From assembly GCF_019402665.1 (NCBI RefSeq), contig NZ_VSST01000089.1, positions 62,001 to 126,000 of the forward strand: DNA of 64,000 bases, written 5' to 3'. Every line of letters starts with the position of its first letter. The stretch's first letter is position 1. The notes under the pieces are model-generated. The model ran no database searches. It had not been told where the DNA came from and saw only the letters and a list, made by a program, of their open reading frames with translations. Positions 8,741-17,200 of this stretch are shown here, one piece after another. This DNA is from Bradyrhizobium canariense. GTDB taxonomy: Bacteria; Pseudomonadota; Alphaproteobacteria; Rhizobiales; Xanthobacteraceae. A program made the position numbers and the translations under genes.

Positions 8741-8805
8741 GCGGTTTTATTTTGAGCATGATCTTTCCGGAAAACCGCTGCACACTTTTCCGGATCAGGC
8801 TCTAG
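8739..8805. repeat. Intergenic palindromic repeat (GAGCATGATC/TTCCGGA type)
   Basis: Two nested inverted repeats: AGCGGTTTT (8740-8748) with AAAACCGCT (8771-8779), and GAGCATGATC-TTTCCGGA with TTTCCGGATCAGGCTC (ending about 8802). I recognise this as a repeat that occurs many times between genes in Bradyrhizobium. It lies between convergent genes and includes the last bases of the xylanase stop and the stop codon of the DUF6492 gene, so it may also act as a bidirectional terminator. Confidence 0.75.
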
Positions 8806-9752
8806 CGCGTCTTCGGCACCTCGAATTCGGCCTCGTCGCCTATGTGATCGGGCGCAAGGCTCGGACCGCGACGGTCGCGCGAGCTGAGACGGAACACGTC
8901 GCGGATGTCGTCGATCGAGGTCGACGAATAGGACTGGATGCACAGCGCCACCTGGTCGGGCGAAGCGGCGCGCATCATCGCTTCGATGGCCGGGCGGTCG
9001 AGGCGCGTGTCGTCCCAATGCGAGACCGCGATGCTGTCTTCGGTGACCCGATGGGCGGCCAGATGCGCGGGCGCGTTCGCGACGAAATGGCCGTACATGA
9101 GATATTCCGAGAACTTCTTCTTCCGGCACAGTGCCAGAACCCAGTTCAATCCCGTCGCCGACTTGATCGCCTCAGTCATCGCACGCGCGGTGTCCTTGTC
9201 CCAGACCAGCGCGTTGCCGACATAGTCGTCCGCAGGGAAGGACCGGTCCTTGATGCCAAGGAGCTGATCGACGGTGCGGAGCCACAGGACATGCAAGGGG
9301 TGGGCGGCGTCGATCCCGTTGCGCGTGACGAACAGCGGCGTCTTCTCGGCGCCGGCATACTGGCCGACGTCGAATTCGCGGAAGAACAGATTGTCCGAAT
9401 CCAGGATGCAGACGCGCTGCTCCGGCGCGTTGAGGACGCCGGCGATCTTGAGAATCTGCTGAATGTGCCAGCCATGAACAGGTGACGACAGCAGCGACAG
9501 CCAGACGCGCCGTTTGCTGATGAACTGCAGAGCCGGCGGCAGCGCCCACAGCCATTTCGGCAAATAGCGCGAGGCCGGAACGATGACGCGCTTGTCGGAA
9601 GCGAACCGCGCGAACAGCGGCAGATCCTCATCGTTAACGAGAACATAATGCCGCGTGTAGCCCGTCAACCAGGTGTCGATGCTTTCGCTGAGCAGCGAAA
9701 AGCGCTCGATATCCTTGGCGTAGCTGGCGGTCAGCAGGGCAACGGAATGCAT
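8802..9752 (-). CDS. DUF6492 family protein (glycosyltransferase-like)
   Basis: 316-residue soluble protein starting MHSVALLTASYAKDIERFSLL, matching what I know of the DUF6492 family. It shows a GT-A-like beginning, a WL-rich middle (KRRVWLSLLSSPVHGWHIQQ, trimmed), and CILDSDNLFFREFD, where DSD looks like the metal-binding DxD of GT-A glycosyltransferases. No signal peptide. Many DUF6492 genes lie in polysaccharide loci, and here a flippase is 1.5 kb away, so a sugar-transfer role is reasonable but unproven. The TAG stop sits inside the intergenic repeat. Confidence 0.75.
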   Translation of the reverse strand: MHSVALLTASYAKDIERFSLLSESIDTWLTGYTRHYVLVNDEDLPLFARFASDKRVIVPASRYLPKWLWALPPALQFISKRRVWLSLLSSPVHGWHIQQILKIAGVLNAPEQRVCILDSDNLFFREFDVGQYAGAEKTPLFVTRNGIDAAHPLHVLWLRTVDQLLGIKDRSFPADDYVGNALVWDKDTARAMTEAIKSATGLNWVLALCRKKKFSEYLMYGHFVANAPAHLAAHRVTEDSIAVSHWDDTRLDRPAIEAMMRAASPDQVALCIQSYSSTSIDDIRDVFRLSSRDRRGPSLAPDHIGDEAEFEVPKTR

Positions 9753-9847
9753 GGCGCGCGCTCGTATGGCGATCAGGCCGCAGTCATAGCGGCGCCGAGG
9801 CGTGTTGAATACTTACATTCGCAATCAAGGTAAAATGAAACGAAGCA

Positions 9848-10642
9848 TTAGCCATCCGACGGCAGCCCCTGCTCGATGCCGCGAAAGCGCAGCGGGGCCA
9901 GCGCGGAGGCGCGCTGCCACCAGTCGGCGACGCGATCGTCGAGCGCGGTCACACCTCGACCCTGACCGGGGAAGATCCGGATCTGCTGCACCGCCTCGGC
10001 TTCGAACCCCTTGCCCTTGCGGGTGATCTTGAGCGCGGCGCCTTCGCGGTCCCGCTGGGTCAGCGGCACCAGAAGGCGGCCGCGCGGACGAAGCGACCGA
10101 AGCCACAGCGGATGCGGCTGCGAGAAGCCGGCATGAACGATGATCACGTCGGCGGGCTCGCCGATGTCCTCGCATCCGTCGCCATGGACGACCGCGACGT
10201 TGCGATAGGCGCCAAGATAGGTTGCGGCCCGCGCCGCAAGCCGCTCGTCGCATTCGATTGCCTGCACCCTGCCCTTCGGGCCGACGATCTTCGACAGCAC
10301 GGCCGAGAAATAGCCGAGCCCGCAGCCGATCTGGACCACACGGTCTTTTTCCCCGACGTCGAGCAAATCGATGAAGTGCGCCCACAGGCTCGGCAGTCCG
10401 GTGTCGAGCTTGCGGCGCGCATCGATCGCGACCAGCACATTGTCCTGGAGATGAACGGGATCGGCATCCGGCGTCAGCCGATAGTTGCGCGCCGCCTCGC
10501 TCTTGATGCGCCACGGTCCCTTCGCCAGAAACTTTTCGCGCGGAACAGTGCCGAGGGCTTCGAGCAGGCGCGTTGAAGAGATCCGCTCGCGCCTTGCGAT
10601 CAGCCCCACGTAACGCGCACGCGCGGCGGCAAGATCGCTCAT
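9848..10642 (-). CDS. Protein-L-isoaspartate O-methyltransferase family protein
   Basis: 264-residue methyltransferase. I start it at the ATG at 10642, one base after the TGA of the upstream cyclase gene; the frame extends 9 codons farther but that would overlap the cyclase. Features: REKFLAKGPWRI (the PIMT N-terminal helix region), DPVHLQDNVLVAIDA, motif I VVQIGCGLGYFSAVLS, then AIECDERLA and ADVIIVHAGFSQ. PIMTs repair isoaspartate in damaged proteins. This member departs from the canonical substrate loop (SQPYIVA becomes LQDNVLV), so a different methyl acceptor is possible. Probably translated with the cyclase gene. Confidence 0.8.
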   Translation of the reverse strand: MSDLAAARARYVGLIARRERISSTRLLEALGTVPREKFLAKGPWRIKSEAARNYRLTPDADPVHLQDNVLVAIDARRKLDTGLPSLWAHFIDLLDVGEKDRVVQIGCGLGYFSAVLSKIVGPKGRVQAIECDERLAARAATYLGAYRNVAVVHGDGCEDIGEPADVIIVHAGFSQPHPLWLRSLRPRGRLLVPLTQRDREGAALKITRKGKGFEAEAVQQIRIFPGQGRGVTALDDRVADWWQRASALAPLRFRGIEQGLPSDG

Positions 10643-10643
10643 C

Positions 10644-13600
10644 TCAGGGATCGGCCTGTTCACGAACAAGCGCGCCCGCGCCGAGCTCGTCGATCAGTTG
10701 CATCGCCTGTTTCAGGTCCGGCGTGGAGAAGCCCTCGCTGAACTTGCCGAGGATCGGTACGAGCAGGAGACGAGCGTGCTCGCGCTTGCCGCCTTCGTGC
10801 GACAGGCGCGCGAGGCTGACGGCGGTGCGAAGCTCCCAGGACAGCGCGCCCTGCTTGCGCGCGATCTCCAGCGACAGGTTGAACAGGTCCTCGGCCTCCT
10901 GCACCGAGGCCGGATTCCCGTCCGACAGGGTGATCTCGCCTTGCAGGCGGTAGACTTCGGCGAGGTAGGAGTGGTCGCCGGTCCGTCTTGCGGTCGCGAG
11001 CGCACCGTCCAGCGCGCGCAAGGCGGCATCGCGCATCCCGACCTTGGCGTAGGCCTCCGCAAGCAGGCAGCGAAACCAGCAGCCGGCGAGCCAGGAATCC
11101 ATCGCTTCGTATTCGTCGAGGCCGAACCGCATCTGGCTGAGGCCTTCGTCGGCCTCGCCGAGCTGCGCCAGCGCCCAGCCGCGCAGGATCGCCGCCTGCT
11201 GCTTCCAGTGCAGGAAGTTGTGCTCGGTGGCGATGATCATGGCACGGTTGGCGTGGTCGCGCGTGCCCTCGACATCGCGCAAATGCTGGCAGAGATAGGC
11301 GCCGAACACGAGCGCGAAGGCGAGCGTGAAGGGGTGGCGGATCTTCTCGGCGTTCGCGATCGCCTGCTCGCTGTGCTGGCGCGCCGCGTCGGGCCGGCCG
11401 AGGAACCACAGCAGATAGCCGAGATAGGACAGCGAGACGACGCCGGGATCGGTGCCGTGCCGCTCCATCAGATCGGAGTGCAGGTCGGGGCTGTAGAGGT
11501 CGATGCAGCGGTGCAGATGATGCTGGGACGCGGCAAAGCGCCCGCGATAGAGCATGGTCATCGCGATCGAGCGATGCGCCTCGATCAGATAGCCGGTCTG
11601 CTGCGCCGGCTGTGTCCCCTCGTTCAGCCGCTCGCGCTTGGCGAACTTCAACAGCTCGACGCTGAGATCGTGCGCGCGGGTCAGATCGGCGCGGATGAAA
11701 TGACAGACCCAGAGCCCGCGCGTGGCGGCGAAGGCCTTTTCGTCGTCGTCGAGCTGCTGGCCGAGTTCGAGGGCGCGAACGTAGTTCTCCTCGACCTCCT
11801 GCACGGCATAGCCCTTGGCGGCGATCAGCGCGTTGCCGAGCGCGATGCGCAGTTCGAGCTCCATCTCGTCGGCGCCCTGCATGCGCGCATTGGCCTGCAC
11901 GACGCTGAGGCCGCGGCCCAGATGCCCGATCGCCTCCAGATTGGCGCCACTCTTGGCCGCCTGCTTGCCGGCCTTGAGCCAGAAGCTGGCGGCGCTCTCG
12001 CTCTGGCCGGATTCGGTCATATGATGGGCGAGCAACTCCGGTTCGCGCTCGGTCTTCTCGGGATACATCTCGGCGAGCACCTGGGCGATCCGGGAATGCA
12101 GCTTGCGCCGCTCGCTGTGCAGCAAGCTCGCATGCGCGGCGTTCTGAATCATCACGTGCTTGAAGGAGTAGAGCGCGTCGGGCGGATGGCCGCGGCGCAT
12201 GATCAGTCCGGCCTCCTCCAGATGATTGAGCGCGGCCTCGATCTGTTCGGCGGGTGTGTTGGCGACCGCGTGCAGAGTCTCATAGGAGAATTCGCGGCCG
12301 ATAGTGGCGCCGATCTGCGCGATCCGCTTGAACGGCCCCATCCGGTCCAGCCGCGCCATCAGCGAGTCCGTCAGCGTCGCCGGGATCGCAAGCTGCCGCC
12401 ACGGGCCCGACAGGACGTAGCGCCCGTGCCGTTCGGTCAGGAGGTTGGATTCGAGAACCGTCTTGGTCAGCTCCTCCAGGAACAGCGGCACGCCGTCGGT
12501 CTTGACGATGATCTCCTCGATGACCTCCTTGGGAAGCTCGCGTCCCGCCACGCGCTCGACCAGCGTCGCGCGCAACTGCCGGCTCAACCGGCTCAGCACC
12601 AGGGTCGTGATATGCGAATGGGCGTTCCAGCTCGGCTGGAATTCGGTGCGCGCGGTGATGATGACCAGGATTGCCCGGTTCTGTGCCCGATCGACCAGGA
12701 GATCGATCACCTCACGGGACGTCGGGTCGATCCAGTGCAGATCCTCGAATGCGATCACCAGCGGCTGCTCGCGCGCAAGGCCGAGGAAATGATTGACCAG
12801 CGCCGCGACGGTCGCATCCTTTTGCTGCTGCGGCGACAGCTCCAGTGGCGGATAGCGGTCACCGGTCGGAATGGACAACAGCGCGGCAAGCAGCGGCGCA
12901 ACCTGCTCGATGTCGCCATGAGCGGCAGCGATCGCGGTCTCCAGGCTCGCCAGCGACTGCACGGACGCATCCTCGCGATCGAGACCGAGAGAGTATTTGA
13001 GCTGCTCGGCGAACGGATAGAACGCCGTGGAGGTGTAATAGGGCGAGCACTGGAACGAGACCTGTCCATGGCGGTCACCGGCGATCCGTTCGAAGATTTC
13101 CTGGATGATGCGCGACTTGCCGATGCCGGGCTCGCCGAACTTGACCACGACCTGGCCCTCGCCCTCCTTGGCCTGCTGCCAGCGCCCCATCAGCAGCGCA
13201 ATCTCCTCCTCGCGGTTGACGAGCGGGGTCAGCCGCGTGCCCATCGCGGCGGCGAAGCGGGTCTCCACCCGCGAGGCGCGCATCACGTGCCAAGCCTGGG
13301 CCTTCTCCGAGATGCCCTTCAGCGCGTGGACGCCGAGATCGCGGTAGTCGAACTTCCCCTTCAGCAGCGACTGGGTCGACGTGGAAATCACCACGCCGTT
13401 GGGCGGCGCCAGACTTTGCAGCCGCGCGGCGAGATTGACGGTTTCTCCGACCGCGGAGTCGCGCTCTTCGGTGCCCTGTCCGACGAGGTCCCCAACCACG
13501 ACGAGACCGGTCGCGATGCCGATGCGGACGGCGGGTGAGTGGCTGAGCGCACCACGTGGCTCGATCGCGCGGGCGGTCGACAGCACCCGGACGATTTCCA

Positions 13601-14108
13601 GCCCCGCTCGCACGGCGCGCTCGGCGTCGTCCTCATGTGCGGTCGGATAGCCGAAATAGACCAAAATACCGTCCCCGACGAAGCGGGCGGCAAAACCTTC
13701 GTAATGCTTCACCACGCGGACACAGGTTTCGCGGAAGCTCGCGATCATGTCGCGCACGTCTTCCGGATCGAACTGCACCGAAAGCGAGGTGGAATCCACC
13801 ATGTCGCAGAACATGGTGGTGAGCTGACGCCGCTCGGCGCCGACCTCCGTCCGGACTTGCGGGCGCGCCGTGGCGTCGGGCTTTTCAGCGGTTTCGGCCC
13901 GGAACAACGCGGTCATGGCTCGCTGGAGCCGCTTCCGATCGCCGAGCGGCAATCCAAGCTCGACGAGATCGGATTCGGTCAGGTCTCCCATGACGTCGAG
14001 ATCGAGACGGTGCTGCGCGAAGAGATCGGTATAGTGGCTAAGACCGATACCCTCGAGCCAGCGCTTCAGCCCGCCTTCCGCTCCCGTGCCCGGCTCATTC
14101 TCCAGCAT
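10644..14108 (-). CDS. SAM domain - class III nucleotide cyclase - AAA ATPase - TPR signalling protein
   Basis: 1154-residue soluble protein. Order of parts: a sterile-alpha-motif domain (about 14-70, WLEGIGLSHYTDLFAQHRLD); a class III cyclase domain (about 93-270) with FCDMVDST and FVGDGILVYFGYP holding the two metal-binding Asp; an AAA/STAND-type ATPase with Walker A GEPGIGKS and Walker B VIAFEDLHWIDPTS; and about 500 residues of TPR-like helices. Such proteins make cAMP or act as scaffolds under control of the ATPase. The cyclase's adenine-selecting residues cannot be judged here. It is divergent from the NRPS gene over a 142-bp gap, so the two could share control. Confidence 0.88.
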   Translation of the reverse strand: MLENEPGTGAEGGLKRWLEGIGLSHYTDLFAQHRLDLDVMGDLTESDLVELGLPLGDRKRLQRAMTALFRAETAEKPDATARPQVRTEVGAERRQLTTMFCDMVDSTSLSVQFDPEDVRDMIASFRETCVRVVKHYEGFAARFVGDGILVYFGYPTAHEDDAERAVRAGLEIVRVLSTARAIEPRGALSHSPAVRIGIATGLVVVGDLVGQGTEERDSAVGETVNLAARLQSLAPPNGVVISTSTQSLLKGKFDYRDLGVHALKGISEKAQAWHVMRASRVETRFAAAMGTRLTPLVNREEEIALLMGRWQQAKEGEGQVVVKFGEPGIGKSRIIQEIFERIAGDRHGQVSFQCSPYYTSTAFYPFAEQLKYSLGLDREDASVQSLASLETAIAAAHGDIEQVAPLLAALLSIPTGDRYPPLELSPQQQKDATVAALVNHFLGLAREQPLVIAFEDLHWIDPTSREVIDLLVDRAQNRAILVIITARTEFQPSWNAHSHITTLVLSRLSRQLRATLVERVAGRELPKEVIEEIIVKTDGVPLFLEELTKTVLESNLLTERHGRYVLSGPWRQLAIPATLTDSLMARLDRMGPFKRIAQIGATIGREFSYETLHAVANTPAEQIEAALNHLEEAGLIMRRGHPPDALYSFKHVMIQNAAHASLLHSERRKLHSRIAQVLAEMYPEKTEREPELLAHHMTESGQSESAASFWLKAGKQAAKSGANLEAIGHLGRGLSVVQANARMQGADEMELELRIALGNALIAAKGYAVQEVEENYVRALELGQQLDDDEKAFAATRGLWVCHFIRADLTRAHDLSVELLKFAKRERLNEGTQPAQQTGYLIEAHRSIAMTMLYRGRFAASQHHLHRCIDLYSPDLHSDLMERHGTDPGVVSLSYLGYLLWFLGRPDAARQHSEQAIANAEKIRHPFTLAFALVFGAYLCQHLRDVEGTRDHANRAMIIATEHNFLHWKQQAAILRGWALAQLGEADEGLSQMRFGLDEYEAMDSWLAGCWFRCLLAEAYAKVGMRDAALRALDGALATARRTGDHSYLAEVYRLQGEITLSDGNPASVQEAEDLFNLSLEIARKQGALSWELRTAVSLARLSHEGGKREHARLLLVPILGKFSEGFSTPDLKQAMQLIDELGAGALVREQADP

Positions 14109-14250
14109 GGTGATTCCGCCCGACCAATCACTCCGTCGAAGGGCTTAGGGCCCCGCAACCACAGATTTTGGGGCCAAAACTTCACCTCAGACTGGACGCG
14201 TTCCCTAACTTCTTGGAAGAATAGCCCAATCGGATCAAAAGGGAACGGAA
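14109..14250. promoter_or_regulatory. Divergent promoter region cyclase/NRPS with TTTTGG-N2-CCAAAA dyad
   Basis: 142 bp separate the divergent cyclase and NRPS starts. Bases 14166-14179 read TTTTGG-GG-CCAAAA, a perfect dyad that could bind a dimeric regulator acting on both genes. No sigma-54 or clear sigma-70 boxes were recognised. Confidence 0.45.
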
Positions 14251-17200
14251 TTGTCGGACGCCACACGCCCAGCGCCGCAGGAATTGGCCGGCACGACGGC
14301 CGAAACGGAGATATTCGCGGATATCGGCGGTCTTCTCGATTTCCATGCCCGCAAGACGCCGGCGGCCCCCGCCCTCCTCGCCCCCGGCCGGCCGGTCCTC
14401 AACTACGGCGGGATTGGCGCGCGGACGCAGGATCTCGTCCGCACGCTGCGCGGGTTTGGCATCGCCCCTGCCGACCGCATTGCGGTTGCGCTGCCGCGCG
14501 GTGCCGACAGCGCACTGGCCCTGATCGCGGTCGCCTCGAGCTGCGCTTGCGTCCCCGTCAATCCCGATCTGACGGCGGACGAGCTGCAACGCTATTTCAG
14601 CGAATTGAAGCTGACGGCGCTCGTCACCCGGGCCGACACGAACTCGGCGGCCCGCGATGTCGCCAAGGCGCTCGATATTGCCATGATCGATTTCGTGCCG
14701 GGGGCGCAAGACGATCTCGGCGGCTGCACGTTCGTCGGGCCGGCTGTTGGACCGGCGAGCAGCAGCGGCGCCTCGCGCGGCGACGACGACGCGTTCATCC
14801 TGCTGACCTCGGGCACCGCGGCGCGGCCGAAGATGGTGCCGCTGACGCATCGCAACGTATGTCTCTCCGCCTACAATGCCGGCCACGTGCTGTCGCTTGC
14901 GTCCCACGATCGTCTGCTCAACGTCCTGCCACTGTTTCACGCCCATGGTTTGATCTCCGGCCTGCTAACGGCGCTGGCCGCGGGCTCCAGCGTGATCTGT
15001 ACCGAGGATTTCGACGCAGCCTCCTTCTTCGGCTGGATGCGGCAGCTGCAACCGACCTGGTACACGGCCGTGCCGACCATCCATCGCGCGCTGCTGACGG
15101 CGGCGGAGGCCGACCCGGATCTTGCCCGATCGTCCTCGCTGCGCGTGATCCGCTCCGCCTCGGCGTCGCTTGCGCCTGCGATCCTCGACGGACTGGAGGC
15201 GACGTTCGGCGTTCCCGTGCTCGAAACCTACGGCATGACTGAGGCGGCCTCGCAGATCGCGGCCAACCCGTTCGAGCTGCGCAAGGTCGGATCGGTCGGC
15301 CGCGCCGCGGGCCCCGAGATCGCCATCATGGACGAGACCGGCCGCGCGCTCGCCAGCGGCGAGCACGGCGAGATCATGCTGCGCGGACCCAATATGAGCC
15401 ACGGCTACTATAATGACGAGGCGGCGACGCAGGCCGCATTCCGCAACGGTTGGTTCCGGACCGGCGATCTCGGCTATCTCGACGCCGACGGCTATCTCTT
15501 CATCGTCGGCCGTATCAAGGACGTCATCAACCGCGGCGGGCAGAAGATCTCGCCCCTGGAGGTCGAAGATGTCCTGCTCAGCCATCCGGCGGTGCTGGAG
15601 GCCGGCGTGTTTGCCGTCCCGCACCCGAAGCTCGGCGAGAACGTCGCCGCAATCGTGGTGCTGCGGCCGAATTCCGAGGCGACCTCGGACCAGTTGCGCC
15701 AGTTCGCCCGGAAACGGCTTGCGGCCTACAAGGTGCCGAGCCTGATCCGTAGCGTGGCGACGCTGCCGAAAGGCGCCAGCGGCAAGGTCAAGCGCAATGC
15801 GCTGGCCGAGCTGATCGCAACAATGGGCGGCGGCGAGGAGGAGGAGGCCCGTCTGCCGCGCAACGCGCTGGAGACTGAGCTCGCCGGGATCTGGGCCAAT
15901 TTGCTGGAGCTGCCACAGGTCGGGGGCGATCAGGACGTCTTTGCGCTGGGTGCGGACTCGCTCGCGGTGACGCAGATGCGCTCGCGCCTGCGCGAACGCT
16001 TCAATGTCGATTTCTCGTTCGAGGACGTTTTCGATTGCGCCACGCCCGCCGCGCTTGCGGCCCGGATCGAGACCGCTGCAACCCATCGCGAAACGATGCT
16101 GCCGGCCTGGCGCCAGGCCGGGGAAGCAGACGCGCCGCTGTCGTTCCAGCAGCAGCGGATGTACGTGCTCTCGCGGCTCGACCCCACGCGCTACAATTAT
16201 AACGTCGTCGAAGTCGCGCTCCTCAAGGGTGGGCTCGATGTCGCCGCACTTTCTGCGAGCCTTGCCGCGGTCTCTGCCCGCCATGAGGCGTTGCGGTCGG
16301 TCATCATCGAACGCGAGGGCGAGCCGGTGCAGCTTGTGCTGCAATCGCCGCCGCAGTTCGAGCGGATCAAGCTCAAGCCCTGCCCGGCGGACAAGCGGGC
16401 CGCTGTTGTCAGGCGCGAAGCGCTCCGGCTCGCGCAACATCCGTTCGACCTTGCGCACGAGGCGCCGCTGAAGGTCACGCTGCTCTCGTTCGACAAGAGC
16501 AGCCACGCGCTCGTGGTCAACGTCCATCATCTCGTCACCGACGGCTGGTCGCAGCGACTGTTCTGGGAAGAACTCGCCGCCCATTATTCGGCAGCGCGCA
16601 AGAACGACGTGGCAACACTGCCTGCGCCCGCCTTCCAGTACCGCGACTTTGCGCTCTGGCAGCAGAGCTGGGCCAAGACGCCGGCGGCCAAGGAGCAGCT
16701 CGATTACTGGCGGACGCAACTGGACGGCGTCACCACGCTGCCGCTGCGGACCGACCGGCCAAGGCCGGAGGTCTGGAGCGGCCACGGTGCCCGTCACTAT
16801 CTCGAATTCTCCAAGACTCTGTCGGCCGACTTGCGTGCGCTGAGCCAGAACCAGGGCGTCACGCCCTTCATGACCCTGCTCGCAATGTTCCAGTGCCTGC
16901 TGTTCCGTCACACCGGACACGAGGATGTCGCGACGGGATCGCTGATCGCCAACCGCAACCAGATCGAGAGCGAGCGCCTGATCGGACTGTTCGCCAACAG
17001 CCTGATCCTGCGCAATGATTTCGGCGGCGATCCGAGCTTCGGCGACATGTTGCGCCGGGTCCGGCAGGTCACGCTCGATGCCTATCGCAACCAGGACCTC
17101 CCGATCGAAGAGGTCCTGCGCGCGCTTCAGATCGCGCGAAGGAGCGACGGCAATCCGCTGTTCCGGATCATGTTCATCCTCCAGAACGCCTCGATTGAGG

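Noticed and set aside
10698-13538. 946-codon plus-strand frame
   Set aside because: Antisense to the cyclase-AAA-TPR gene, which has clear motifs; the shadow has none.
13539-15242. 567-codon plus-strand frame spanning the NRPS start
   Set aside because: Out of frame with the NRPS and overlapping the start of the cyclase gene on the other strand; no domain.
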